Source of the DNA: Spongilla lacustris
Taxonomy: Eukaryota; Porifera; Demospongiae; Spongillida; Spongillidae
Length of the DNA: 64,000 nt
Direction of reading: 5' to 3'
NCBI GenBank assembly: GCA_949361645.1
Contig: OX442423.1
Location: forward strand, 7,548,021 to 7,612,020
In this document: one piece after another, positions 46,351-58,400 of the stretch
Layout of the letters: each line of letters starts with the position of its first letter
Numbering within the stretch: position 1 is the stretch's first letter
Notes under the pieces: model-generated
Databases searched by the model: none
Told to the model about the DNA's origin: nothing
The model's input: the letters and a program-made list of their open reading frames with translations, nothing else
Made by a program: the position numbers and the translations under genes

Positions 46351-48226
46351 ATGGCAAGATATCATGTTACTTTGCTTGCGGCTCTCATCGGTTTTGCTGT
46401 GCACTTCAACTCCGGAATTGGTGAGTTTCGCATGCGTGCATGTAGGCAGGCAATATGCATTTGACTGTAGATATTTGGCAAAACAACAACAATACCCACA
46501 CAGCTCACGGAATTAAAAAAATTCTGCAAGATCCTTCGACACAAGTAGCCTTACCAAACGATGAGGCCACATTTACGTGTACTGTGCAAACTGACGGGGA
46601 CTATTACGCTTACATTAACGGCACGCCAACAACTCCAGGTGACATACAAGGAATCACGATAACCACTTCAGAGCTGTCTAATGACGTACACGTAGTCACA
46701 ATTGTCATTGTCGCATATATGACCGTTAACACGACAACTGTTCAATGCGTTGTAGCTAATGCAGGCAATGACATAGACTCGGGCACAGCGAACCTATGGA
46801 TTGCAAGTAAGCGATGTACTATACTTAACCAATCATACGCATGCATCCATGCATATATATTTACTCCACACAAGCTCTACCGTTGCCTCCATACCCCGCA
46901 CTGTCGCAATTTAATGCCACAACACTCTACCTATCTTGGATGGCACCATTTACTCTGACCCCTGTGGCGGACATTCTCTATTACACTGTGAGGGTATTCA
47001 ATGCCGTCGATCACAAATGGAAATTGTGGACAGTACCAGCCTCCCCCAATACGTCTTCTTGCCATCAGGTCGACATTTCTGAGCACACTGTCTACAACTG
47101 TGATGAAATTTTGGCTAGCAACGGATCAGTTACACCACGGCGAGGCTTGCAAATGTTTTTTGTAAAAAAATCAATACCCGATCGCAACTGCGACAAATTC
47201 ATCATCTATGTCAGTGCCAGCAACGTTCTGGGAGAGAGTGAGCGCGCAGGTGTAGAAGGAATGTTTCCCATAGGTATGAAAATACATATTGTTGCCTTTG
47301 CCTTCATGAATCATCGCCATAATTGTATTATATATAATACATGTATGTTGTAATCTCAACCAAGCCCCAGCATGGCCCAGTGGAGGGTCTTCCCTTTCAG
47401 TGACACTGTATTTACAACAGAATGGAAACCGAAGGTTGCTACTCGCAATTCGGGTATATGAGTGTCTAATTGAAGATATTAGATGCTCCATGTTTGTTGT
47501 GTTTTGTTGCTCTTTACAGCCGCCATGCATATGTCCTCTTCAAAGGGCTGTTTATTATCTGATGAAAAACAATGACAGTAGACTCGTTTTAGTGTGCAAT
47601 GGTTCACATCCAACTTTGATTGATGTGTCACGTGAGTTAGCAGTGGAAGACAGCGATGTTCTTACTCTACTTGTCAACACCTTGGTTGGAAACGCAACAA
47701 CTAGCGTCATTGTCGGCTCCGCATCTGGTAAGACTTCTGGTAAAAACTTAAATTTTTTTACCTATGGTGAACTTTTCAGTTACTGCAAGCGACGAAAAAA
47801 TAAGCTCTACCCCAGGTATTAAATATGCACGCGTACGAGTGTACAACTATCAGTTTTGACCCTAACCTGTGTGGTTTTGTCTTCCGTTTGAAGGTGATGT
47901 TGATTGTTCTCAGAATCCTATAATCGTTACTAGTGCCATGGGAGCGCTGACCTGTTGCAGTGTTGTTCTGTGCATGATCTCCAGTGGTGTGACGTACATG
48001 TGGAGATCGAGACGTAAGTGGGGGCATGCAAAGGAAGTGTCACTTAGTGTGATTGCAGAATTAAGTTGTTTTTTTTTCCCCCACTACAGAAGTAGTTGTC
48101 ACACCTTCAGTACACCTGGAACAGTGCAACCAATTTTATGACGAAACAGAAAGAAACATCTATGATCACATAGAACTGCACATAAGAAACACTTTCTATG
48201 CAGTGGATGCATGTACTCAGAAATGA
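46351..48226 (+). CDS. Gene 3: Ig/FN3 transmembrane receptor-like protein with tyrosine tail, about 429 aa
   Basis: Seven proposed exons: 46351-46420, 46504-46806, 46875-47273, 47401-47453, 47520-47727, 47894-48013, 48090-48226 (430 codons with stop, phases consistent). Exon 1 codes a signal peptide (VTLLAALIGFAVHF). Residues 24-124 form an Ig-like domain (ATFTCTVQ and TVQCVVA supply the Cys pair). Residues 125-257 form an FN3 domain (YPALSQFNATTLYLSWMAPF at its start, SASNVLGESERAG at its end). Exons 4-5 code a second, FN3-like Cys-containing module. Exon 6 carries the membrane segment (MGALTCCSVVLCMISSGV) ending WRSRR. The tail has tyrosines in FYDET, IYDHI and FYAV. Gene 4 has the same exon plan with identical lengths for exons 4 and 6, which strongly supports this model. 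Likely a surface receptor; the ligand is unknown. Confidence 0.85.
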
Positions 48227-48465
48227 ACACATCAGTAAATTTTCGTTTATACTCACAGTAGCATGGAGCAATTTTATGCTTAAAAACGAATGATAATGCA
48301 CCAGTTGACTGCATTGCATTTCATATATATTTAATGTAAACAATATACATATAAATGACGTCACAATACAGATAAACAAGTGCACGTAACATTAAATTAC
48401 CTACCGCATAGACTAAATAGTATATCAGTAGGCTGTGTCTGAGTTGGTCCTGGAAAGAAGAGTCC

Positions 48466-48735
48466 TCACATTTGCCCTGACAAGGGTCCGTGCTCAATCT
48501 TTGATAGAGAGAGGGTTGTGATGTTTGCAGGCTTTGGGCAGTTTTGATGTGTGGCCAAGGGAGAGGCAAGCTGTGATAGTGCCCAGTGGCACTCTGCTTC
48601 AGTGCCCCAACACCCATAGGTCTCCACAGCTATCAGGATGCATACCCAACCCACACTTAGTTCTGCACATTTGGAGTCGTTGGCCTTACACTTCCTCTCA
48701 TCTGCTGCAAAGACTGCAGACCCTGCTGTCATCAC
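48466..48735 (-). pseudogene. Retroelement C-terminal fragment, minus strand
   Basis: A 90-codon frame with ADERKCKANDSKCAELSVGW, VETYGCWGTEAE and LSQLASPLATH, matching the fragment at 30286-30580. It ends within a frame no longer matching (after CPKPANI). It is inverted relative to the pieces immediately to its right. Confidence 0.7.
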
Positions 48736-48739
48736 AATG

Positions 48740-49400
48740 GCCTCTCTGACAAGCTTGAGGCTTTCTCTTTTTCGCAGTTGTTTGAGTCCATGTCATGCGC
48801 TCATAGGGCAAGACTGCTTTCTGTATCCTCTCCCCCATGCAGCTGCATGGTTAACAGTGACACCATCAGTCATCCTGGGCCTCCTCCACCTAGACCCCAA
48901 TGAGCTGCGTACTGCCATAAGATGGTGGCTTGGTTTGTGCCCTTGTGGTGTTACCAATGTTTCATCTCCATCATGTGCCTTGTGCCCTGAAAAAGCGCTA
49001 GACATCATAGATTGGCCCTGACCAAAGCCAAACTGAGACCGCCATATATAGGCTGCACAATATATGGGATTTATAAATAATTGTTTAGACTGAGAGCAGG
49101 AATTGAAGGCACAGTCCATGCTAATAAGTGAACTATATGAAGAGCATTGTGGAGATGGATGGGGAACACTATAGGTTGATGCCAAGAATGCCTTTAATGC
49201 CCTCAGTAGACTTGCTGCTTTATGGAATATTAGAATTCGATGGCCTAGATATTCAAGCTTCTTATTTAATACCTATGGGGGTCGTGCATCATTTCTTTTA
49301 CAGGGCATTTCTGAGATTATACTCAGTAGAGAAGGTGTTGCACAAGGTGATTCCCTTTCAATAATTACAGCTTTAATGCCTTCAATAATAGCCTTACAGA
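48740..49400 (+). pseudogene. Retroelement reverse-transcriptase fragments, plus strand
   Basis: Two pieces of one protein in non-native order. 48740-49021 codes a post-core region (AWLTVTPSVILGLLHLDPNE, RTAIRWWLGL). About 49095-49400 codes part of the reverse-transcriptase core: VDAKNAFNALSR with the motif A aspartate, then WNIRIRWPRYSSFLFNTYGG, then LSREGVAQGDSLS (motif B). A stop codon (49172-49174) lies just before motif A, and no YADD-type motif C follows in frame. The normal order is core first, then the LHLDP region, so the locus has been rearranged. Non-functional. Probably a non-LTR element. Confidence 0.75.
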
Positions 49401-51026
49401 CCAGTGCAAATAGATCAAAATTGGTATGCCTACGATTCGGCCTGTACTGCCAAACTTTAACTTTTAAACTTAAGAGCCTGGTTCAAAAAATTATGCAAAA
49501 AATGTCCAGTTTATTGCTATCACCCTGAACCTAAACAAAAACTGTATTAGTGACTTAGCTAAGGTATTGTTTGGAGAACTTGCAGTACAAATCATTGTTT
49601 CTTGGGAAGATTCATTGGGTACCAAGAGGATATGCGCGTTTGTGTTTCAGAGTAGGTTAAATTTGGACTTCTAGGGTGAATGGGTTGTCTGAGGCAGCCG
49701 AATTATGCCTCCTGGCTGCATTTGCCACTCTCTCAAAATCATTGCAATTTCAGTGGTCTTATCTACTATAAACCCTACTGTGAGATCCTGCACAATGCAT
49801 TGAACAACACCTTTTGGCCAGCTTTATTAACATGTGAGACACTCTCTTGGTGTGTTTGGTGCTGAAACATTGTTCTTCTAAAGAACCTTGGCCATCATCT
49901 GCATCAAACCACTGCATGCATGGAGATCCACAATCTTACCAGTGCCTACTCCAGCAACTTAATTCTGTGGCAATCAAGAGATGAAATGCTTTTGATGACT
50001 GACTTTTAATTCTGTATGTGAGCAAGTGAGCAAGTGTGCATTACATTTGTCCCCTATGTTCCAAAGTACCAAAAAGACAAAATATGGTGATCAGTGAGGG
50101 AAGATTAAGAAAACTGTCATAGCTAAGACACCAATCTTCAAATAGGCATCACATTATTATTATTTTTTTTTTTTAACTGTCAAACCAGAACATAACAGAA
50201 TAGGCTTATAGACACAATGCACATTTTGAAAAGGGTACTATGCCACTGAAATTCTTTGTTATGTCCTGGGGAAATATTTATACACATGGTTATGTTCCAG
50301 GTCAGGAAAATTTAAAGATTGCATCCCTGATGTTCTTTTCATTCCTTGATGTTTTTGCCTTTGCCGATCTTCAATGACATATTTGTAAAAAGGACTCATT
50401 ATAGTGTTTTTAAAAAATTGTTTGAAAGAGGTGGAATGTCACTCTGCAGCACTGAAGAGTTTCATATTTCTCATTCTTTTCTTAGCAAACACATGCATGC
50501 ACCCTCAGTTGTAATTGATTTACTGTCATGCAATCTATTGACACTTCCCTTTGTGACAGAAACAACTTCTAAATTACCCCTACTGCCGTGATTGCAGCAA
50601 AATACCCTCATTCACGGTCCTTACTTTAATCCAGAACTCTATAAGTAAGCCATTATTCAGCTATGTGGGTGTGCATAAAATAATCCACAGTTGTTCCATG
50701 AAAAATGGATTTAATTCCAACACATTTGCCATAGCTTCTGGTATGCATAAGTGAACCTCGTGAACTATGCATCAATGGATCCTGATGTTGCTGCATCTAT
50801 TGTCAAATATGCCTCCAGTCTGTATGTCACTAAAAACACCTAACTTTTGAGCCATTTTTCTTTGCCCATAGGAACTCTATTGTGATTCCTGTCGTTTTAT
50901 AAGTAACTTTTAACATTTTCAATCACACCAATTAACTGCAGTTTCAGCAGGTACCTGTTGTATAGGATGGCATGTAAGCATCACTGAGCTATGTACATGT
51001 GGCTGTTTATATTGTGTTAGCAGTGT
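49401..51026. other. Intergenic region between gene 3 and gene 4
   Basis: AT-rich, with poly-T near 50161-50175. Frames at 49680-49865 and 50346-50591 show no domain. Nothing else recognised. Confidence 0.35.
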
Positions 51027-51437
51027 TTACAATAAAGGAAAACTGAAACAGACAAAAAAAAACTTCAACTTTTAAGTGTTCCTTTACATGCTATATAATA
51101 AATTAATAATTTTCCATAATGCATTAATAAAAGCATTTATCTATGGTCTTATTTTAAATATATAAACTCATCCATTTCCTTTGCACTGTTGCTTTTTAAT
51201 CCTCACATTCTCATAAAGAAACTTTTCTTGAGCAACAAATACAGTTTCAAAGTTTATGTTGACCCCATACTTCCATCTGTAGGTGGCCCCATAAACATAC
51301 ATACATCGATATATAATGTATACAGGCGGTGGTATCTAAGAGTACCAGGTACTTGTACATGAATAACAACCTCTAGGTATCTTATAGGCTATAAATGTAC
51401 AATGTAGCTTAATAAGGCTATCATACTTATCTATCAT

Positions 51438-51472
<35 letters not shown>

Positions 51473-51640
51473 CTAGCCGCTCTTTGACTTTATTGCATGA
51501 ACTTAATGGATTATAATTGGAGTGGTCGCTCAGGCAAAATGTCCAAATATGATATTTTCGGGCACATTTTGATGCTGTATTTCCATAGCATCATCACCAG
51601 ATTGAGAAGATTTAATAGATCTACATGTAGAATTCAGTGT
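51027..51640 (+). repeat. Dispersed repeat of about 600 bp, first copy
   Basis: It matches 56728-57295 in the same orientation over nearly its whole length. Shared words include AAACTCATCCATTTCCTTTG (AAATTCATCCATTTCCTTTG in the second copy), TCTACATGTAGAATTCAGTG, and TTTTCGGGCACATTT. Indels are many. This copy has a poly-G insertion (51439-51472) absent from the other. No coding capacity. Possibly a non-autonomous transposon. Confidence 0.85.
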
Positions 51641-51649
51641 GAGCGATGT

Positions 51650-51775
51650 GGTTACTCCCACCAAAAGTTATGGCGTGTTTGAACCAGGAGGCTGAAGTAT
51701 CGGACGTTGCAATACTGGCACGGAGCAAGTGTAAGACTTCAAACTGTATTTTACCACAGAGAGATACCTGCATGT
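51650..51775 (-). mobile_element. Relic of the transposon 5' leader
   Basis: The stretch around GTATCGGACGTTGCAATACTGGCACGGAGCAAG matches the leader of copies A, B and C (for example 27736-27800), in copy B orientation. Only about 120 bases remain, directly beyond the dispersed repeat. Confidence 0.8.
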
Positions 51776-52240
51776 CTCCTTCTACATGTCAACGCGTTCA
51801 GCAGCATTGAATTCCTTAACACCTTTCACAGAGTTTCATGTCCTCCTTTGAAGCCGGAATGATATGTATATGGTAGCAACTGAATCTCGCACCAAGCGCT
51901 ATCCATATAGAAACAAAACTTACTTATTCCTCTATATGTCCGAGATATGAGTGCTCAATAAACATTATAATATTATATGAGACACCCTATGCAGATAGGA
52001 CCATGCATTCACATTGCAATAATGCCTAGTTGGGGGTGAACAATTAAACTCAACCCACCCATCCACTTGTTTTTCAATTGCATGCTTATAATATATACTT
52101 CCAAGAAAACGATGACCCATTACGACTTGAACTTCCATAGGTATAGGCCGTACACTTCCTGAATATTTTAATCATTTTTAAAAAAATATTAATACACGGT
52201 ATTAGAAAGTAAACACGCGATCAAAATTAGCTTCTCGCTG

Positions 52241-54031
52241 ATGGCTGCGTCAGGCAAGTATATCGGCTTGCTCGAAGTTCTCATCGCTTTTGCCGTACAC
52301 TGCAGTGATGGTGGTGAGTTCCATGTGTGTGTACAAGTATTTATAATGCATGCACTCTTATACAGAAATCCTTCAAGATCCTTCGTCACAAGTAGTCTTG
52401 CCAAATGATAGGGCCACATTTACCTGTATTGTACAAACTTCAGGGGACTACTATATTTACATTAACGGCATTCCAACACTACCTGATGACATACCTGGCA
52501 TCACGATAGCCATTTCAGATCAGCAAAACGACGTACACATTGTCTCTATCGTTATCGCTGCACAGTTGTCCGTTAACAGTACAACTGTTCAATGTGTTGT
52601 AGATACGGACAGCGGTGAAGGTTCGTCAGTGGCATATCTACTTATTGCTGGTAAGCGATGTTCTTTCAGTTTAGGCTGCTTTAAATTACCAAACAAAATC
52701 ATTATATACATGCATCTTTATATCACATATCCAAGCTCCGCCGTTGCCTCCGTACCCCGTACTGTCGCAGCTCAGTGCCACAACACTATACCTATCTTGG
52801 ATGGCACCATTTACTCTGACCCCTGTGGCGGACATTCTCTATTACACTGTGAGGGTATTCAATACCGTCGATCACAAATGGAAATTGTGGAATGTACCAG
52901 CCTCCCCCAACACGTCCTCTTGCCATCAGGTCGAAATTGACATTTTGGAGGATACTGTCAACAACTGTGATGAACTCCATAACAACAGATCGATTTCGCC
53001 AGGGTTGCAGATGCTTTTTGTACAAAAATTATTATCTGATCGCAACTGCGACAAATTCATTATCTATGTCAGTGCCAGCAACGTTCTGGGAGAGAGTGAG
53101 CGCGCAGGTGTAGAAGGAATGTTTCCCATAGGTATATTATGGACAGTCATGAGCTAGGGTCAGGGGTGCATCATTATACGTGTATTCATATCCTAGTCCC
53201 AGCGTGGTCTAGTGGCGGGACTGTTCTTGAAGTGAAAATGTATTTACAACAGAATGGAAACCGAAGCCTTCTACTGGCTGTACAGGTTGCACGCTATATG
53301 ACTAATTGACGCTATTAACCATGCATGTTTGTTGTGTTTTGTTGTTCTTTACAGCCGCCATGCATATGTCCTCTTCAAAGGGCTGTTTATTATCTGATGA
53401 AAAACAATGACAGCAGACTCGTTTTAGCGTGCAATGGTTCACATCCAACTTTGATTGATGTGTCACGTGAGTTAGCAGTGGAAGACAGCGATGTCCTTAC
53501 TCTACTTGTCGACACCTTGGCTGGAAACGCAACAACTAGTGGTAAGAATTTACTTTCATCCGGTTAAATTTAACTATAGTGAACTTTTCAGTTACTATAA
53601 ACTTCAAGAAAACAAACACGACTGGTAATATATGCACGCGAATGACTATACAGCTATTCAAACACTACAAACTGCATGGTTTTGTCTTCCGTTAGGAGAT
53701 GCTTCTTGTTCGCGAACTCCTATAATCATAACCAGCTCCATGGGGGCGTTGACCTGTTGCGCTGCTCTTCTGTGCATAATGTACAGCAATATGACGTACA
53801 AGTTGAGATCGAGACGTAAGTGCATGCATGGGCAGGATAATGATGGAAAATGATATACGGTCATTCAGTTAAGGAATTGTGTTTCTACACACAACAGAAG
53901 CCATCACGCCTTCAGTACACCTGGAACAGTGCAACCAATTTTATGACGAGACAGAAAGAAACATCTATGATCAAGTCGAAATCTACAAGAGAACCACGTG
54001 TTATCCCGCACCAGCTGATGCTCACAAATAA
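52241..54031 (+). CDS. Gene 4: tandem paralogue of gene 3, Ig/FN3 transmembrane receptor-like protein, about 415 aa
   Basis: Seven proposed exons: 52241-52313, 52366-52650, 52736-53131, 53233-53285, 53355-53541, 53696-53815, 53898-54031 (416 codons with stop, phases consistent). Order: signal peptide (IGLLEVLIAFAVHCS), Ig-like domain (ATFTCIVQ, TVQCVVD), FN3 domain, FN3-like Cys module (YLQQNGNRSLLLAVQ then PPCICPL), membrane segment (MGALTCCAALLCIMYSN), and a tail with FYDET, NIYDQV and EIYKR. Much of the FN3 exon is nearly identical to gene 3, while the Ig exon and the end of the tail differ more. The shared tail core HLEQCNQFYDETERNIYD points to a conserved signalling or trafficking function. 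Exon 5 is 21 bases shorter at its 3' end than in gene 3. Confidence 0.85.
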
Positions 54032-55427
54032 ACAGCTGTTATCAAAGTGCATCCAGACAGTGCTTGTGTTTGTATGATAGCATGCATCAGATGATAGGAA
54101 AGGTAATGAAACTAATAGCAAGCTGACTGGTCAGTATTATAGTGACGACCGTATATCAATACCAACGACATAAAAAAAAAAATCTATTGATTAAAGCGAT
54201 AACTCCAAACAAGCAAAGGCCGCTTGGTGCCCGAGTCATCTGCCTGATCCCCATATAGCTTTTTCATCGCGTGATTTAATGACATTCATATAATTTTGTC
54301 ATCCGCCCTAGCGCTCGGCTCTTGGTGCACAAGTTACTTATTAATAGGATTCTACAATAATTTTCATGTGATATTTGCAAGACGACAAATGAAAGAGCTC
54401 TATACAGTTCACGACAGGTAATTATTATTTGTAATAGTTATATTATTATTAAAACAAAACGGTCGCTAGGGCGCTTGGTGTACATAGCGTTTACAGGAAA
54501 AGTTTATATATATTAGGAAAAACGTTTTGGTGTTTTGGTGCAATCTCGATCTAAATAAATAAACTGATTCATGCAACTCTAGCTCTATATTACTTTTTGT
54601 ATTCACTACCCAGCCAGGATCCTGTGTAGGACCGCTCTCAAAAATTTTGTCCCCACCCACCGACAGTGCTGAAAATTTTAACAGCTTACAAAATCATTGC
54701 GATGAATGTGTATTGAATTGAACAAAAAACACGCCCAATTTAATAACGATAGCAATGTATTAAATTAGATTGAACATTTACAAAATCAATGAGTCCTTTG
54801 ACGGTGCTCTCCACACGTATCCGAGTGACACAGCTAGGTACAAATTATATCACAAACTGGCGGTCATTTCCACAGCATCATGATCAGTTATGCTCTGTAC
54901 TGTAGCGTTTAACTTACATGTAAAGCACCTTTTGTAATTTAGTTTTACAAAACTGGTATCACTCCACTTACCATTCCGTATAAGCTTCCCCCCCCCCCCC
55001 CCTATAGAAACATTTGTCTTTGATCTATACATGCGCCTGCATGTACATGCACTCTCTGCATGAGCTGATGTGGTGGTGCGTCAAGTTTTCAATAGCTGCC
55101 ATGGGCACGGAAATATTATTTAATATAGTGATGTGCACTCATGATCAAACGTTATCCGTGGATTACTTGTCCGACTCATGCAGTATTGAATCTTTCAATA
55201 ACGCTGTTTTCTTTACATTAAGTAAAGCTTAATGAATTTCACACCTAAACTGATAAACCCACTCAAAATGACTGTACAGAGTCTACAATCTGACATTGTC
55301 ATAATGTTCATATCATTTTATTCCACAATGTATTTTTGTACAAGGTTTGATTTGCCAAATGTAGGACTTGCACAATATATGAACAAATTGTGTTTTGATC
55401 AAAGGGGTTGGTGTGTAAGTGGGCTAT
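54032..55427. other. Intergenic region between convergent genes 4 and 5
   Basis: No gene is supported. It contains a poly-C run (54989-55002) and AT-rich sequence. Frames at 55014-55232 and 55232-55444 have no domain. Confidence 0.4.
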
Positions 55428-58400
55428 TCAAAATGCTAAAGTGAGTGACATGATAAGTACAACTGTCAAGATTGAGCTTGGGGTTGCTTCATTATCCGAT
55501 GATGAAAGCAAAGTTAATTCTATGCAAAGGAGATGAAAGAATTTTTTATGATAAATCATACAGAACAATATGCATGGATTTGAATTATTATACTTTTAAC
55601 CCGGCTGAATCAGAAACATTAAAATGCAGTGCATAGTATACCACTCTAAGCAGAGGCAGCCAGAGCCATCTGTGTATGCAGCCAGTCTATGGAAAAGTCT
55701 ACATGTAGGTCAAAAAACTTCCCATATTCCATATTATGAATGCTTTTCATGAGAGTATGATTGCATTATCCTTCCTCCCCCATCAATCTCCCTCCCTCCT
55801 ATTTTTTTAAGAGAGAGGAGAAGGTGAGGGGTAAAAAGTCAATGTGAAGTACCTGCGTCTGGGGTGGTGATGGTGGAGGATACTGCAGGGCCTATCCCTG
55901 CCTCACTGTATGCAGCTACGTAGACGGTGTATGTGGTGTGGTTGGCAAGTCCATATATGGTAACTGTGGTCGATCCTTTTGGCACCCAGACTGAGACATT
56001 TGTAGTAGCATATGAACTGGACACCAGTGAAACATGATATCCATCAATTGTATCTGCAACGGATGGAGGCTAATGTATGGCATGTGTATAGTGTGTACAT
56101 GTTTGTACATGTATGCATGCATGTGTGTGTGGTGTGTGTGTTTGGGTGTTTGAATATGCGATGTGATGAAAATCAGCTACAGTAAGATCACAAAAACATG
56201 CATTAGTGTTAGTCAACCTACATCCCATACGATGGTGATGGTGCCTGGGTGGATTGGATTGCTAAAAATCTCAAGATTTTTTGGCGAAGTGGATGGAAAT
56301 GTTGGTTGTGTTGTTGGCTGTGGTGTTGTTGTCTGTGCAGTTGTTGTTGTCTGTGTTGGCTGTATTGTTGTTGTTGTTGTCTGTGTTGTTGTTGACTGTG
56401 TTGGCTGTGTTGTTGTCTGTGTTGTTGACTGTGTTGGCTGTGTTGTTGGTGTTGTTGTTGACTGTGTTGGCTGTGTTGTTGGTGTTGTTGTCTGTGTTGT
56501 TGTTGACTGTGTTGTTGGTGTTGTTGTCTGTGTTGTTGTTGACTGTGTTGGCTGCGGTGTTGGCTGTGTTGCTAACTGTGTTGCTAACTGTGTTGCTAAC
56601 TGTGTTGTTGACTGTGTTGGCTGTATGTTTAGCAGTGCTGTTGGTTGCATTGCTGTTCGCAGTGCTATTGAAAAAAATACACCATGCACCTTGAATAGTA
56701 CAATAACATGCTTCTCACTTATGCCCCACAATAAAGGAAAACTTTTAAAACATTCAAAAACACTTCACTTATGAAATATGAGCTATTTAATAAATTCATA
56801 ATTTACCATAACGCATTAATAAAAACTACATTTATTAAAGCATTTATCTTTAAAATTTATAAATTCATCCATTTCCTTTGCACTCAATCCTTATACATTC
56901 TCATAGAGAAACGTCTTTACTAATACAGTTTCTAAGTCAAGTTTATAATGGCCCCATACTCCCATGTGTGGGTGGCCCAAAACACCAACACATCCATGCA
57001 CCTGTGTATACAGGTGGTGGTGGGTATCTTAGGCTATAAATATACAATGCAGCATAATAAGACCATTATAGTTATCTATCCTTTGGGAGGCTATCCACTC
57101 TTTGCACTTTAACGAATGCACTTATAATCGGAGAGGTTCTCAGACTAGATGTACAAATACAATAGCCACTCACTATAACCACTTCAAAGGTGATTAGAAT
57201 GTATTTTCGGGCACATTTCAATGCTGTATTTCCATACCATCATCACCAGAATGAGAAGATTTAAAAGGTCTACATGTAGAATTCAGTGTGAGAGCATCTT
57301 AAAAAAAGAAAAAAAAACTTTCCAAAAGCTCCTTGGCTTGTGTGTGTGTGTGTGGGGGGGGGGGTGCTAAAAACACATGTAACTCATGATTCCTTTATCT
57401 CTAATGCTTCAAAGTTGAAATCCGGCATTTCATTTTTTTATTTGAATATCAAGTATATCTATTTTGGTGTCTTCTGCAGTAATATAATCTAGTTTTTCCC
57501 AGCTGTCATATATTGATTGAGACAGACAACAGTTACTAATGAAGAAAACGCCTGGGAATTCGACAAACGAGTGCCAAAGATCACCTTTTGTCTTGGGTAA
57601 GGACATCGCCGAAATTGAAGCACAAGTGGCTATTTGTAGCGAACTCTGCATGTGCCAATTTTATAGTTTTTATTTCACACCAGGTATAGCTCGACTGCGA
57701 GCTGTTGTAAAAGCAGCGAAGGGATTAGCCCTTCAGTACTTACAGATAACGACACCTGAGGCGAAGCCCCAGACCCCATTGGGTAGATTACGAGGGTGTG
57801 TGCCCTCTCCCCCGCGCGTGCCTCCGCTCAATCTCTGTTACCCAGGGGATTAAATCATCGATTCAGCTAGGTACTATAACATGGAATTGATTAATATTAA
57901 TTTGGATCATATCAAGAAATGAGTGATGCATGCTATTGACGGTCCTATCGGGCAAGGGGACACAGCGGTACTAGTGTGTATGTGTGGTGGGGGGGAGTCC
58001 ATCCGTCACCCTAACCTTTAAACCTTTTCTTGGTACCATCCTACGCCGATGTCAATCCTACACCTAAGGCGCTGCATGTCTTGCTTTGAAATGAGTGCCA
58101 ATTAGCCACAACAGACATCCCGATGTAAGACGATACATTTATTCTAGAAGTGCCTTGAACACACCTATGCATGCATCGTCCATATTTTGTAATACATACA
58201 GTGCACAGATTCTGGTATCAAGTTGTCGCCAGCTCGAATAACCTCAAGGGCTGATTTTAATGCTTCAAGTTATACTTACGGCAATTATAGCACGCTGCTC
58301 CACCAGCTGGTAAGTATGAACCTCCGGGGTGTCGAAGGCAACAGTCTTCCACGGTTACCGAAGCCGAATCGATATTTCCAGCGCAGTTCGAACCCTCGAA

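Noticed and set aside
56163..56774. Plus-strand Val/Cys-rich or Leu-rich frames of 137-203 codons
   Set aside because: Antisense of the gene 5 Thr-rich stalk exon, which is followed by a recognisable FN3 half-domain on the minus strand.
57430..57853. Overlapping frames on opposite strands in the gene 5 intron
   Set aside because: Neither shows a known domain or fits phase 1 on both sides; kept only as a possible missing exon.
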